Both the position numbers and the translations under genes were made by a program. Below the pieces are notes generated by a model. That model searched no databases, was not told the DNA's origin, and saw only the letters and a list, made by a program, of their open reading frames with translations. A stretch of DNA of 64,000 nt from positions 428,570-492,569 of the forward strand of contig CAWEAS010000002.1 in the NCBI GenBank assembly GCA_963807015.1. Reading direction: 5' to 3'. Below are positions 34,097 to 43,128 of this stretch, one piece after another. Positions within the stretch are counted from its first letter, which is position 1. The number at the start of each line of letters is the position of its first letter. The stretch is from JAJPKK01 sp963807015. GTDB taxonomy: Bacteria > Pseudomonadota > Alphaproteobacteria > Rhizobiales > Xanthobacteraceae.

Positions 34097-34636
34097 ATGA
34101 TTCGCGTCGTAGCCGCGCTTGTCTCGGTAATTGCGGCGTTGATTTGCGGCACGCCGACAGCCATTGCACAAGTGGGATACGACCGGCGCGGCGCCGATTA
34201 TCTCAGTTTTCAGGTGCGCTCGGGCGATCCGGCCGTCTGTGCAGGGCGATGCGAGCGCGATGCACGGTGCCGTGCGTGGAGCTTCAACTATCCGACTGCC
34301 GAACGGGTTGCGGTCTGCTGGCTGAAGAGCCAGGTGCCGCCGCGAACCGAAGACAGCGGCAGCGTATCGGGCGTGCGCGGGACCGGCGTCATCCTGCCCC
34401 GCACCGGCGCACGGGAATTTTCCATCGATCGCGTCGGCGGCGATTTCCGCAATTTCGAAATGGCGCCCGATCCGAGCGGCGAAGTTTGCCGAGGCGCCTG
34501 CGAGACCGACCTGCGATGCCGCGCCTGGACCTATGCGCGGCCGGGCTATAGCGGCCCCAATGCGCGTTGCTTCCTCAAAGACCGCATCACGCAGCCCCGC
34601 CATCGCGCCTGCTGCATTTCCGGCGTGGTCAGGTGA
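34097..34636 (+). CDS. Secreted protein with two PAN/Apple-like domains
   Basis: A 179-residue protein with a signal peptide (VVAALVSVIAALICGTPTAIA). Two tandem copies of a Cys-rich unit follow: residues 28-78 (CAGRCERDARCRAWSFNYP, then CWLK) and 108-165 (CRGACETDLRCRAWTYARP, then CFLKD). This C-x3-C-x5-C-x-A-W spacing is the core of PAN domains, which bind proteins or carbohydrates outside the cell. The mature protein consists almost entirely of these two domains. Its ligand is unknown. It lies 36 bp before ycjX on the same strand but need not share its role. Confidence 0.85.
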   Translation: MIRVVAALVSVIAALICGTPTAIAQVGYDRRGADYLSFQVRSGDPAVCAGRCERDARCRAWSFNYPTAERVAVCWLKSQVPPRTEDSGSVSGVRGTGVILPRTGAREFSIDRVGGDFRNFEMAPDPSGEVCRGACETDLRCRAWTYARPGYSGPNARCFLKDRITQPRHRACCISGVVR

Positions 34637-34672
34637 AGCTCGGTTAACGAGCAAGGGCGGGATGGCCGCCTT

Positions 34673-36187
34673 GTGATCGCGCGACCGGCAAGCCACATTG
34701 ATCATGCCGTGAATACTTTATCCGATTGGTTCGAACAGGCCCGCCTCACCGCGCTCGCACTCGCGGACTACGGCAACAATCTGCTGACGCCGACGGTGCG
34801 GCTCGGCATCACCGGGCTGTCGCGCGCCGGCAAGACGGTCTTCATCACCGCGCTGGTGCACGGCCTCGTGCGCAGCGGGCGCTTTCCTGTCTTTGAGGCG
34901 CTCGACGAGGGCCGCATCGTGCGGGCACGGCTGGCGCCACAGCCCGACGATGCGGTGCCGCGCTTCGATTACGAGAGCCATGTCGAGGCGCTGGTCAAAG
35001 AATGCGTCTGGCCGGAGTTGACGCGTCAGATCAGCGAACTGCGCCTCGTCGTCGAATTCCAGTCGCGCTCCGGTGCGATGCGCGAACTCGTCGTCGACAT
35101 GGTGGACTACCCGGGCGAGTGGCTGCTCGATCTACCCCTGCTCAACCAAAGCTTCGAGGTGTGGTCGGCGGAAAGCATACGGCTGTCGCGCGAAGAGCCG
35201 CGCGCGCAGATTGCGGCCGCGTGGCATGCCACGCTGGCAAGGCTCGATGCCGCTGCGCCCGCTCAGGAGACCGACGCCATCGCGGCGGCGCGACTCTTTA
35301 CCGACTATCTCATCGCGTGTCGCAATGAACGTTACGCCATGAGCCTGCTGCCGCCCGGGCGCTTCTTGATGCCCGGCGATCTCGCCGGCTCGCCGGCACT
35401 CACCTTCGCCCCGCTCGAGGTGCCGGCGGATGGCAATGCGCCGGACGGCTCGCTGTGGGCGATGATGCGGCGACGCTACGAGGCGTACAAGGACGTGGTG
35501 GTGCGCCCGTTCTTTCGCGATCATTTCGCGCGGCTCGATCGCCAGATCGTTCTGGTCGATGCGCTGGCGGCGCTTAACGCCGGGCCGGAGGCGATGCGCG
35601 ATCTCGAAAGCGCCTTCAAGTCGCTGCTCGATTGTTTTGAAATCGGCCGCCGGACATTCTTAAGTTCGCTGCTGCGGCCGCGCGCCGATCGCATCCTGTT
35701 CGCCGCGACCAAGGCCGACCACCTTCACCACACCAGCCATGATCGGCTGGAGGCAATCCTGCGGCGGATGGTCGATCGTGCCGTCGCGCGCGCCGACGTC
35801 GCGGGCGCCTCGGTCGATGTCATCGCACTCGCGGCGGTGCGCGCGACGCGTGAGGCTGAGGTACGGCAAGGCGGCCGGACGCTGCAATGTATCGTCGGCG
35901 TGCCGGCGGCGGGCGAGCGTGCCGGCGGCAAAAACGGCCAGGTGTTCGACGGCAAGACCGAAGTCGTGATCTTCCCCGGCGAGCTTCCCGCCGATCCGGA
36001 CGCGCTTTTCGCGGCGGGGGCAACGCCATTCCGCGGTCTGACCGCAGCCGGCGCCGAAGACAGCGATTTCCGCTTCGTGCGATTTCGTCCGCCGGCGCTC
36101 ACGTCGACCGGTGACGGCGCGCCTGCGCTACCCCATATTCGGCTTGATCGCGCTCTGCAATTTTTGATTGGAGACCGGCTCAAATGA
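34673..36187 (+). CDS. ycjX: YcjX-family P-loop protein (DUF463)
   Basis: A 504-residue P-loop NTPase. The Walker A motif GLSRAGKT lies near residue 50, preceded by the typical NNLLTPTVRLGITG; Walker B-like MVDYPGEWLLDLPLL follows. The rest matches the YcjX layout (LFAATKADHLHHTSHDRL, and FPGELPADPDALF near the end). YcjX is a stress-induced predicted GTPase/ATPase of unknown target, nearly always paired with a YcjF-like membrane protein, as here (ATGA overlap with the next gene). The start is GTG 34673; GTG 34709 would give a more usual N terminus (NTLSDWFEQARLTALALADY). Confidence 0.92.
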   Translation: MIARPASHIDHAVNTLSDWFEQARLTALALADYGNNLLTPTVRLGITGLSRAGKTVFITALVHGLVRSGRFPVFEALDEGRIVRARLAPQPDDAVPRFDYESHVEALVKECVWPELTRQISELRLVVEFQSRSGAMRELVVDMVDYPGEWLLDLPLLNQSFEVWSAESIRLSREEPRAQIAAAWHATLARLDAAAPAQETDAIAAARLFTDYLIACRNERYAMSLLPPGRFLMPGDLAGSPALTFAPLEVPADGNAPDGSLWAMMRRRYEAYKDVVVRPFFRDHFARLDRQIVLVDALAALNAGPEAMRDLESAFKSLLDCFEIGRRTFLSSLLRPRADRILFAATKADHLHHTSHDRLEAILRRMVDRAVARADVAGASVDVIALAAVRATREAEVRQGGRTLQCIVGVPAAGERAGGKNGQVFDGKTEVVIFPGELPADPDALFAAGATPFRGLTAAGAEDSDFRFVRFRPPALTSTGDGAPALPHIRLDRALQFLIGDRLK

Positions 36188-37224
36188 ACCGCCCCCAACG
36201 GCCTGCGACATTCCGTGTCGACGATCCTGCCGTGGTCCTGGCCCCGATCGAGGAGCCGCGCCGCAGCGTAGCCGGCGTCAAAACCGTCCAGGCGGGCGAG
36301 ACCGATGCCTCGCTGCCGGTCGTGGCGCCGCTGCCGCGACGGCGACGATTGCCGTGGGCGACGGCCTTCTGGGTTTCAGCCGGCGGTCTCGTATTGCTCG
36401 CGATCGGTCTCGGCACTGCCAATCTAATCTCCGACCTGTGGAGCCGCGCCGGCTGGCTCGGCGGCCTTGGTGCCGCGCTTGCGGCTGTTGCGGCGGCCGC
36501 GCTTGCGGTTATTTGCGTGCGCGAAGTGCTCGGCCTCGCGCGGCTCGCGACCATCGACGCGATGCGCACGCGCGCCGTCGATATTCTCGCCAGCGACGAC
36601 CGCACGGCCGGCCGCACGCTTGGCCGCGAGCTCATTGGGCTGACGCGCCGCATGCCGCGGCTCGCGCGCGCCCGCGCCCGGCTCGAGGATCACCTCGGCG
36701 ACATCATCGACGGCGGCGATCTCGTCCGTCTCGCCGAGCGCGAGCTGATGGCGCCCCTCGACGAGGAGGCGCGGCAGCTCGTCGGTGCGGCGGCGAAGCG
36801 CGTATCGATCGTGACCGCTGTGAGCCCGCGGGCGGCCGTTGACATGCTGTTCGTGCTCGTCACTGCGCTCGGCCTGCTGCGACGGCTTGCGCTGCTGTAC
36901 GGCGGACGGCCCGGCTCGCTCGGGCTGTTGAAGCTGTTGCGACATACCGTGTCCCACCTCGCACTGACCGGCGGGATGGCCGCGAGCGACAGTTTGATCC
37001 AGCAGGTGATCGGCCACGGTGTCGCCGCCAAGGTGTCGGCCCGCCTCGGCGAAGGCGTCCTCAACGGGCTCCTTACCGCGCGCCTCGGCCTTGCCGCCAT
37101 CGAAGCCACGCGTCCGCTGCCATTCGTGGCATTGCGCCAGCCCTCGCTCAATGATCTCGCCGGTTCGCTGTTGCGCGGCAGCGACAAATCCACACCCGTG
37201 GAAGCTCTGCAGGATCAGAGATAG
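36184..37224 (+). CDS. ycjF: TIGR01620/YcjF-like membrane protein
   Basis: A 346-residue protein overlapping the ycjX stop (ATGA). Two hydrophobic segments lie at about residues 58-80 and 92-112 (WATAFWVSAGGLVLLAIGLG and GGLGAALAAVAAAALAVICV). A DUF697-like C-terminal region with further hydrophobic helices follows (VDMLFVLVTALGLLRRLALLYG, the LIQQVIGHGVAAKVSARLGEG region). Known as the membrane partner of YcjX; the pair is linked to envelope or heat-shock stress in enterobacteria, but its mechanism is not known. Confidence 0.9.
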   Translation: MNRPQRPATFRVDDPAVVLAPIEEPRRSVAGVKTVQAGETDASLPVVAPLPRRRRLPWATAFWVSAGGLVLLAIGLGTANLISDLWSRAGWLGGLGAALAAVAAAALAVICVREVLGLARLATIDAMRTRAVDILASDDRTAGRTLGRELIGLTRRMPRLARARARLEDHLGDIIDGGDLVRLAERELMAPLDEEARQLVGAAAKRVSIVTAVSPRAAVDMLFVLVTALGLLRRLALLYGGRPGSLGLLKLLRHTVSHLALTGGMAASDSLIQQVIGHGVAAKVSARLGEGVLNGLLTARLGLAAIEATRPLPFVALRQPSLNDLAGSLLRGSDKSTPVEALQDQR

Positions 37225-37234
37225 CGAACCACCC

Positions 37235-37843
37235 TCAGGTCGCGCGCTCGGAGACGTGCGGTGGCGCGGCGTGCATCTCGTGGGCACCTTTGAGGCGTTC
37301 GGCCAGCCGATGCAGGGCCTCATCGCGGCAGCCCTGCGCCTCAATTTCGGCAACTGTGGCAATAACATAATCACGGTTCGCCCCGGATCGGCCATGACCC
37401 TGGCGTACGAGATGAAGCTGGCGCTCGAGGTCGAGCCGCCCGGCATATTGGGGATGACTGCGATCAACGAGATAAACGAGCGCGCTTGCTTCGCCGCCGT
37501 CCGGGCGCTGCGGTGTCGCGGCGAGAGCGATGCGGCGATAGGACTCCAAGTAAACCCTGGTCACCTGTTCGCGCGCGCGCAGGTACGCAATGGTCGATTC
37601 GGCGAGGCCTGCCGCGACCCGGTAGGCGATGCCGCGGCAGGCGCCGCCACGGTCAAGGCCGAGCACGAGGCCCGGCTTTTCCGGCGTCCCGCGATGGACA
37701 AAGGAATAGACGCAGAGCGCGCGGTGCAGACCGATGAGCCGCGCCGGCGTCCGTTCCACGTATTCAAAGCCGGGTCGCCACATCAACGAGCCATAGCCGA
37801 ACACCCAAAGTTCATCATTGGCGCCGGGCTCGGAAAATTGCAT
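37235..37843 (-). CDS. chaC: Glutathione-specific gamma-glutamylcyclotransferase (ChaC family)
   Basis: A 202-residue enzyme. The cyclotransferase signature WVFGYGSLMWRPGF lies at residues 12-25, with the catalytic Glu expected in YLRAREQVTRVYLESYRR. Family stretches GLVLGLDRGGACRGIAYRV and ALVYLVDRSHPQYAG fit ChaC. The enzyme splits glutathione to 5-oxoproline and Cys-Gly. The ATG at 37843 gives the conserved N-terminal length; a longer frame to 37969 overlaps the divergent gene. It is convergent with ycjF (10 bp apart). Confidence 0.9.
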   Translation of the reverse strand: MQFSEPGANDELWVFGYGSLMWRPGFEYVERTPARLIGLHRALCVYSFVHRGTPEKPGLVLGLDRGGACRGIAYRVAAGLAESTIAYLRAREQVTRVYLESYRRIALAATPQRPDGGEASALVYLVDRSHPQYAGRLDLERQLHLVRQGHGRSGANRDYVIATVAEIEAQGCRDEALHRLAERLKGAHEMHAAPPHVSERAT

Positions 37844-37932
37844 GAACGTGACCTGCGAGGCGGGGAGGACGTTTCCTCGCCTAACAGTCGGAAGGGGGCG
37901 AGGCAACATCGGGGCGGAAGCGAGGAGAGCGC

Positions 37933-39154
37933 GTGAGCAGAGAGATGGGTTCGCGATCGCCGCGGCCATGGCTTATTGCCGTGCCGACGGCAGGACTTGT
38001 TGTCCTTGGCCTCGCGTGGTCGGGGTTCTGGTACTACGCATCAAGTCGCGCGGAAGACACGATGACGGCGTGGCGTGCGCGCGAGGCCAGCGCCGGGCGC
38101 ATGTACGGCTGCGAGAACGCGCAGTTCGGCGGCTATCCCTTCCGCATCGAAGTGGCCTGCGCCGATCCGTCGGTCGATGACCGCGCGACGGCGCTGTCAA
38201 TCCGCGCCCAGCATCTGGCGGCGGTCGCGCAGGTCTGGGACCCGACGCTGGTGATCGGCGAAATCGAGTCGCCGGTTACGATCGCGCCGCTCGGCGGCAC
38301 GCCGACCACATCCATCAATTGGATGCTCGGCCAAGCCAGCTTGCGCGGCGTGCCGGGCGCGCCGGAACGGCTGTCGATCGTCATCGAAAGGCCGAAGCTC
38401 GAATCAGTTCCCGTCAGCGGGTCCGGGCCGCTGGTCGAAGCCAGTCATGCGGAATTTCACGCCCGCTTCGCCCCGGAGTTGAACTCCGGGTCATCCGGTC
38501 GTCGATCTCGCCGTCGATTTTGCCAGCTTGCGGTCGCCGGCACTCGGTAAACTGGTCACGACGCCGACTGATGCGCAGGTCGTGGCGGTGCTGCGCGGCG
38601 CGCACGACATTACGCCGAAGCCGCTCGGGCAATGGCTGCGCGAAATCCAGGCCGCAAACGGACGGCTCGACGTCACGACGGCGCGATTCAAGCAGGGCGA
38701 CCTGATCATCGACGCGGCGGGCGCGCTGACGCTGACGCCGAACGGCACGCTCACCGGCAACCTTGCGCTCACCGTCGTCAATTTCGACAAGCTCGTCCCG
38801 CTGCTGGGCATCGATCGTGCGATCGCCCAGGCGGTGCCGCCGAACACCCTCGCGCTTGTTGCACCGAGCCTCGATCGCATTGCACCGGGCCTCGGCAATC
38901 TGCTGCGCGGCAACGGCGGCAATGCGCGCACCGCGAGCGGCGCCGCTGATGCGGGCGGCAGCGGTGGCGCGAGCGGCAACGGTGGTGCAGGCGGCAACAG
39001 TGGCTCGGCCAACATCGCCGTCGCGGCGGCAGCGCTCGGGGGTCAACGCACCGAACTCGAAGGCCACGGCGCCCTCAAGGTGACGCTGCGTCTCGACAAC
39101 GGCAACGTGTTTCTCGGGCCGCTCAAGGTCGCGCAGGTGCCGCCGCTCTTCTGA
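37933..39154 (+). pseudogene. DUF2125-family protein, broken by one frameshift
   Basis: The first part (37933 to about 38485) reads as the N-terminal half of a DUF2125 protein: membrane anchor PWLIAVPTAGLVVLGLAWSGFWYY, then GGYPFRIEVAC and WMLGQASLRGVPGAPERLS. The second half continues in the +1 frame (VVDLAVDFASLRSPALG, LTLTPNGTLTGNLALTV, a Gly/Ser-rich loop, VFLGPLKVAQVPPLF) to a stop at 39154. The shift falls inside a perfect inverted repeat at 38472-38490 (arms CCCGGAGTT/AACTCCGGG), and one missing base explains it. Both halves look fully conserved, so a recent mutation or sequencing error is likely. The function of DUF2125 is unknown; it is probably a membrane-anchored periplasmic protein. 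Confidence 0.85.
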
Positions 39155-39157
39155 GGC

Positions 39158-40153
39158 TCAATCCCGTTTGGTAATGCCGGCCTGCTCGATCACGCGCGCC
39201 CACTTGGCGATGTCGGCGCGCATGCGCGCCGACATCTCCTCCGGCGTGCTGCCGCGCATCTCGAGACCAAGCGTGCGCGCCCGCGCCTGAACATCGGGCG
39301 CCTGCAAGACCTCGTTGAGCGCGCGACCGAGGACCGCTATGACGGCCGGCGGCGTGCCGGCCGGCGCGGAAATCCCGTTCCAACTCACGACCTCGTAGTT
39401 GAGGCCGCTCTCCTGCACGGTCGGGACGCTCGGCAAATAGGTCGAGCGGGTCGGGCCGGTGGAGGCGAGGACGCGAAGCTTGTTGTCGTCGATGAGCCCA
39501 TAGATGCCGGCATAGATCTCGAAAGCGATATCGACGTCGCCGCGGAGAATGGCGGTGGCCATGTCGCTCGAGGTCCGAAACGGCACGACCGTCGCATCGA
39601 TGCCGGCGATGCTCTTGAACAATTCAGCCGCGAGGTTCTGCGTGCTGCCGGGATTGATGGTGGCGATGTTGAGCTTGCCCGGATTGGCGCGGGCCGCGCG
39701 AATGACGTCGTCGACCGAGTTCAACGGTGAGCTGGACCTCGTCACGATCAGGAGATCGAAGAACGAGGTGGTCGTCACCGAAACGAAGTCGGAGAGGATA
39801 TTGTACGGCAACGATTTGAACAGCGACGCGCCGATCGCGTTCTGGTTGCCGGTCATCAGCAAGGTGTAGCCGTCAGCGGGAGCCGCCGCGACCGCCTTGG
39901 CAGCGACAATGCCGCCCGCGCCCGGTCGATTATCGACAACGAATTGCTGCTTCAGCCGCGCCGACAATTTATCGGCGACGATCCGATGGCCCACGTCCGC
40001 GACACCGCCGGGTCCATAGGGAACGACGATTTGCACGTGCCGATTGGGGTAGTCGGACTGCGCCTGCGCTGGCCCGTGAGCGAATGCTGAGACCGCCGCG
40101 ACGACGCTGACAAGCCGCAGTCGGCGGGCCGCCGAGCAACTTAGGTCCAACAT
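39158..40153 (-). CDS. Bug/TctC-family substrate-binding protein (second copy)
   Basis: A 331-residue periplasmic binding protein with a signal peptide (LVSVVAAVSAFAHGPAQA). Family motifs are YPNRHVQIVVPYGPGGVADV, DNRPGAGGIVAAKAVAAAPADGYTLL (in two parts) and VVSWNGISAPAGTPPAVIAVL. No TctA/TctB genes are adjacent, so the ligand is unknown. It differs clearly in sequence from the Bug protein at 4.9-5.9 kb, so the two are not a recent duplication. Two palindromic elements lie in the 5' flank. Confidence 0.9.
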   Translation of the reverse strand: MLDLSCSAARRLRLVSVVAAVSAFAHGPAQAQSDYPNRHVQIVVPYGPGGVADVGHRIVADKLSARLKQQFVVDNRPGAGGIVAAKAVAAAPADGYTLLMTGNQNAIGASLFKSLPYNILSDFVSVTTTSFFDLLIVTRSSSPLNSVDDVIRAARANPGKLNIATINPGSTQNLAAELFKSIAGIDATVVPFRTSSDMATAILRGDVDIAFEIYAGIYGLIDDNKLRVLASTGPTRSTYLPSVPTVQESGLNYEVVSWNGISAPAGTPPAVIAVLGRALNEVLQAPDVQARARTLGLEMRGSTPEEMSARMRADIAKWARVIEQAGITKRD

Positions 40154-40171
40154 GCAAGCCTCTGACCTGTC

Positions 40172-40194
40172 GTCGTCCGGCTTGACCGGACGAC
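40172..40194. repeat. Palindromic intergenic element
   Basis: Arms GTCGTCCGG / CCGGACGAC around CTTGA, a perfect 9-bp stem. It resembles the short palindromic repeats scattered between genes in Bradyrhizobium-like genomes; that assignment is from memory. Confidence 0.55.
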
Positions 40195-40257
40195 CCAGTA
40201 ACCACTGGCCTCTGATTTATGCACCAATCAGTTCATGCATGACACAGGGAATACCGG

Positions 40258-40279
40258 ATGCCCCGCCTGCGTGGGGCAT
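40258..40279. repeat. Second palindromic intergenic element
   Basis: Arms ATGCCCCGC / GTGGGGCAT around CTGC (one G-T pair), 64 bp after the first palindrome in the same gap. REP-like; no T-tract. Confidence 0.5.
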
Positions 40280-40324
40280 GACATCTCGCAACAGGATCGA
40301 GTGATGAGGTCACCAAACGACAAA

Positions 40325-40349
40325 GCCGCGAGCGGTATCGGCTCGCGGC
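40325..40349 (-). terminator. Hairpin terminator of the lysA/TIGR02302 transcript
   Basis: A perfect 9-bp stem GCCGCGAGC / GCTCGCGGC with a 7-nt loop, located 28 bp past the minus-strand stop at 40377. On the minus strand it is followed by TTTGT, a weak U-tract. Confidence 0.65.
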
Positions 40350-40376
40350 CTCATCGTAGTAGCGCTATCGGATAAC

Positions 40377-42983
40377 TCAGTAGTCCTTCAGCAGGCGCTC
40401 GATGTAATCGAGTTCAAGCTGCGGCCTCGACGTTTCGCCGTAGCGGCGGCGCAGCTCTTCGAGGATGCGACGTGCCCGTTGGGCATCGATCTCGCCCGGC
40501 ACCTTCACAGTGGTGTCGTCCCCGTAATCGCGACCGCGCAATGGACGGCCGAGAGGATCGGTGTCCTGCTGGGCGCGCGCCGGTCCGAGGCGACCGGGCT
40601 GGCCTTGACCAGGTCCTTGCCCCATCTGCTGCTGCAGCTGCTGGGCAAGACCGCGGGCGCCGCGGCGCATGGCGTCTAGCGCGCGTCCCTGGCCGTCGAC
40701 GGCGCGGTCGGAATTGCCCTCGCCGAGCGCGCCTTCGGCGTCGCCCATCGCGTCGTCCGCCTGGCCGAGGTCATCGCCCTGGCCCGGTTGACCCTGGCCC
40801 TGCTGGCCTTGTTGGCCCGGATCTTGGCCTTTGTTCTGGCCCATCCCGCGCTTCTTCATCTCATCGAGAAGCTTCTTGAGCTGCTCGCGGAGGGCCTGCT
40901 GGTTCTCCCGCAGATCGTTGAAGGCGTTCGGATCGCCCTGTTGCCCCTGCTGGCCTTGTTGCCCCTGTTGGCCGCGTTGTCCGCGCTGGCCTTGCTGACC
41001 ACGCTGGCCGCGCTGCTCCTGGCCCTGACGGAATGTCTTGTCGCGCAACTGCTGCTGCTTGCGGATCATGTCGCCGAGCTCGTCGAGCATCGACATCATC
41101 TCGTCGTCGCCGTCCTGACCCATCTGGCCCGGACGCGCCATCTGCAGGTTTTCCATCATCGACTGCAGCTCGTCGAGCAACTGCCGCGCGGCGTCCTTGG
41201 CGCCGGAGCGGGCGAGCTGCTCCATGCGGTCAAGCATGTTCTGCAGATCGCGCGAGCGCAGCTGGCGCGTATTGGGATCGAGCGGCCGCGCCATTTGCGG
41301 GTTCTTGCGCATCTGCTCGGCAAGCGCCTGCATGAACTGGTTCATCGCAGTGCGCAGCTCGTCCATCAGCTTCTTGAGCTCTTCGTCGGACGCGCCGCGC
41401 TCCAACGCCTGGCGCAGCGCCTCCTCGGCATTGCGCAACCGCGCCGCCGCGTCGGAGACGTTGCCCTCCTCCAGCACGTTGGCGAACGCCCACATTTGCT
41501 GCACGACGTCGCGCAGTGCGTCGTCGTCCCTGGCTTGCGCCAGCGCCCAGAACAGCGACCGCAGGCCGAGATAGGTGCCGAGCTCGGGCGTGAATTTGTC
41601 AGGCGCGATGGCAAGCGCATCGAGCGCGATCAGCACCTTGTCGCGTGACTCGGCGTCGAGCGCGAGCTCGCGCCGCTGCTCGATGATGACGCGCGCCAGC
41701 GGTTTCGTGAACGGATGTTCCGGCAGGCGGAACTCATGCGGCGTGCTGGTGCCTTCGTTGTTGGCCTCATCGCGGGCGACGAGCGTCATCGACACTTCGG
41801 CGCCGGCCCAGGGATGATCGCTCAGATCCTTGATGGTCTGACCGGCCCCGTTCTTGACGCGCGCCTGGGGAAGGCTCAACGGCATTTCAGGCGGGCCATA
41901 AAGCGGACGCTTGCCGTCGGCCTCGCCAGTTTTGGCGCCCTTGAGGGCGAAGATCGCCTTGGCTTCGACGACGCCGTAGTCGTCTTCCATCTTGTAATTG
42001 AGTTTCAGCGCGCCGCGGGCCTCGGCTTCGGGATCCTTGGCGAGCGCGATGACCGGCGGCTTGTCGGGAATCGAGTTGAACGCGTAGGTGAGTTCGTCGG
42101 GTAGGCCATGCACCACGGCCGTGCCGCGATCGGTGACGATGAAGCGGCGCTCCTCGGTGCCCGCGGGCGCCTGCTGATGCTGGTCGCTTCCGATCTCGGT
42201 GACGCCGCCCGTGGTCGCAACGTCAAACTCGACCTTGCCGCTGGAGCGCACGACGAGGATGCTGCCGGCAGGCACCGACACGGCCGCGACTGAAGTCTGG
42301 GCGCGCTCGCCCGGACGCATGCCCGGCAGGATCACCGGCGGCTTCTGCGTATAGTTCGGCGGCGACACCCAGGCATCGAGACGGAAATTCGCCGGCACGA
42401 CGACGCCCTGCCAGTCGAACGCCGCAGTAATGCGGCGTATGCGTTCGCTGCCCGCCGCTATGAAGGTCGCAACCGCGAGGATCAGCACCAGCGCGCGGAA
42501 CGCCATGGGATCGCGGAGATCGAGACGCGGCACCGGCCGCCCCGCCTTGAGGCGCTTAGCGGCGAGCAAGGCGCGCTCGACATGGGCGCGCCAGAGCGCC
42601 GTCGCCCACGGATCGGATTCCGGCGTCGCCAGGGTGTCGCCGATCGTGGTGGCGGGACGATGCGCGAGCCCGGCATTCCGGTCGAGGCGGCGCAGGCCGT
42701 CGTTGCGCGTCGGGAAGCGGACAGTCAGCAGCGGCACGGTCGCGGCCGCGGTCAGCACCAGGAAAGCAAACAGGACGATGGCACGGGCGAGTGGCGGCAG
42801 CCAGAGCCACAGCCCAAGCCACGACACCACCAGGAACAGGCCGATCGCGGTTGCAATCGTCGCAAGCGGCGGCCACAGCCGTTCCCAGAGGGTGATCCAT
42901 CGCGCCCGGGTCAGCGCGCGTTCAAGCATCTCGCCGGCCTGTCGCGGGCGGGAGGCGTCAGAAACGTCACCGTTATCGGTCAA
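40377..42983 (-). CDS. TIGR02302-family membrane protein (DUF4175)
   Basis: An 868-residue protein. Hydrophobic segments near the N terminus (IATAIGLFLVVSWLGLWLWL, IVLFAFLVLTAAATVPLL) and at about residue 170 (ALVLILAVATFIAAG) are followed by a large extracytoplasmic part with FRLDAWVSPPNYTQKPPV and MEDDYGVVEAKAIF. The C-terminal third is helical and Gln/Gly-rich: runs of GQQ/GQR at about residues 650-685 and again at 713-735. The family is restricted to alphaproteobacteria and is usually next to lysA, as here. Its function is unknown; the layout suggests an envelope protein with a flexible tail. Confidence 0.9.
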   Translation of the reverse strand: MTDNGDVSDASRPRQAGEMLERALTRARWITLWERLWPPLATIATAIGLFLVVSWLGLWLWLPPLARAIVLFAFLVLTAAATVPLLTVRFPTRNDGLRRLDRNAGLAHRPATTIGDTLATPESDPWATALWRAHVERALLAAKRLKAGRPVPRLDLRDPMAFRALVLILAVATFIAAGSERIRRITAAFDWQGVVVPANFRLDAWVSPPNYTQKPPVILPGMRPGERAQTSVAAVSVPAGSILVVRSSGKVEFDVATTGGVTEIGSDQHQQAPAGTEERRFIVTDRGTAVVHGLPDELTYAFNSIPDKPPVIALAKDPEAEARGALKLNYKMEDDYGVVEAKAIFALKGAKTGEADGKRPLYGPPEMPLSLPQARVKNGAGQTIKDLSDHPWAGAEVSMTLVARDEANNEGTSTPHEFRLPEHPFTKPLARVIIEQRRELALDAESRDKVLIALDALAIAPDKFTPELGTYLGLRSLFWALAQARDDDALRDVVQQMWAFANVLEEGNVSDAAARLRNAEEALRQALERGASDEELKKLMDELRTAMNQFMQALAEQMRKNPQMARPLDPNTRQLRSRDLQNMLDRMEQLARSGAKDAARQLLDELQSMMENLQMARPGQMGQDGDDEMMSMLDELGDMIRKQQQLRDKTFRQGQEQRGQRGQQGQRGQRGQQGQQGQQGQQGDPNAFNDLRENQQALREQLKKLLDEMKKRGMGQNKGQDPGQQGQQGQGQPGQGDDLGQADDAMGDAEGALGEGNSDRAVDGQGRALDAMRRGARGLAQQLQQQMGQGPGQGQPGRLGPARAQQDTDPLGRPLRGRDYGDDTTVKVPGEIDAQRARRILEELRRRYGETSRPQLELDYIERLLKDY

Positions 42984-43128
42984 ACGATTCTCCTGAAAGG
43001 GACAAAGCCATCTTCACATAAATACATAAGAACACAAACGGTTTGACGTGAGTGCGCGGCCAAAATGGGGCTTTGGTTGGGTAACAGTGCGCCGCCGGTC
43101 GCAAAGGCCCGTGAGATCAGTCATTTAG

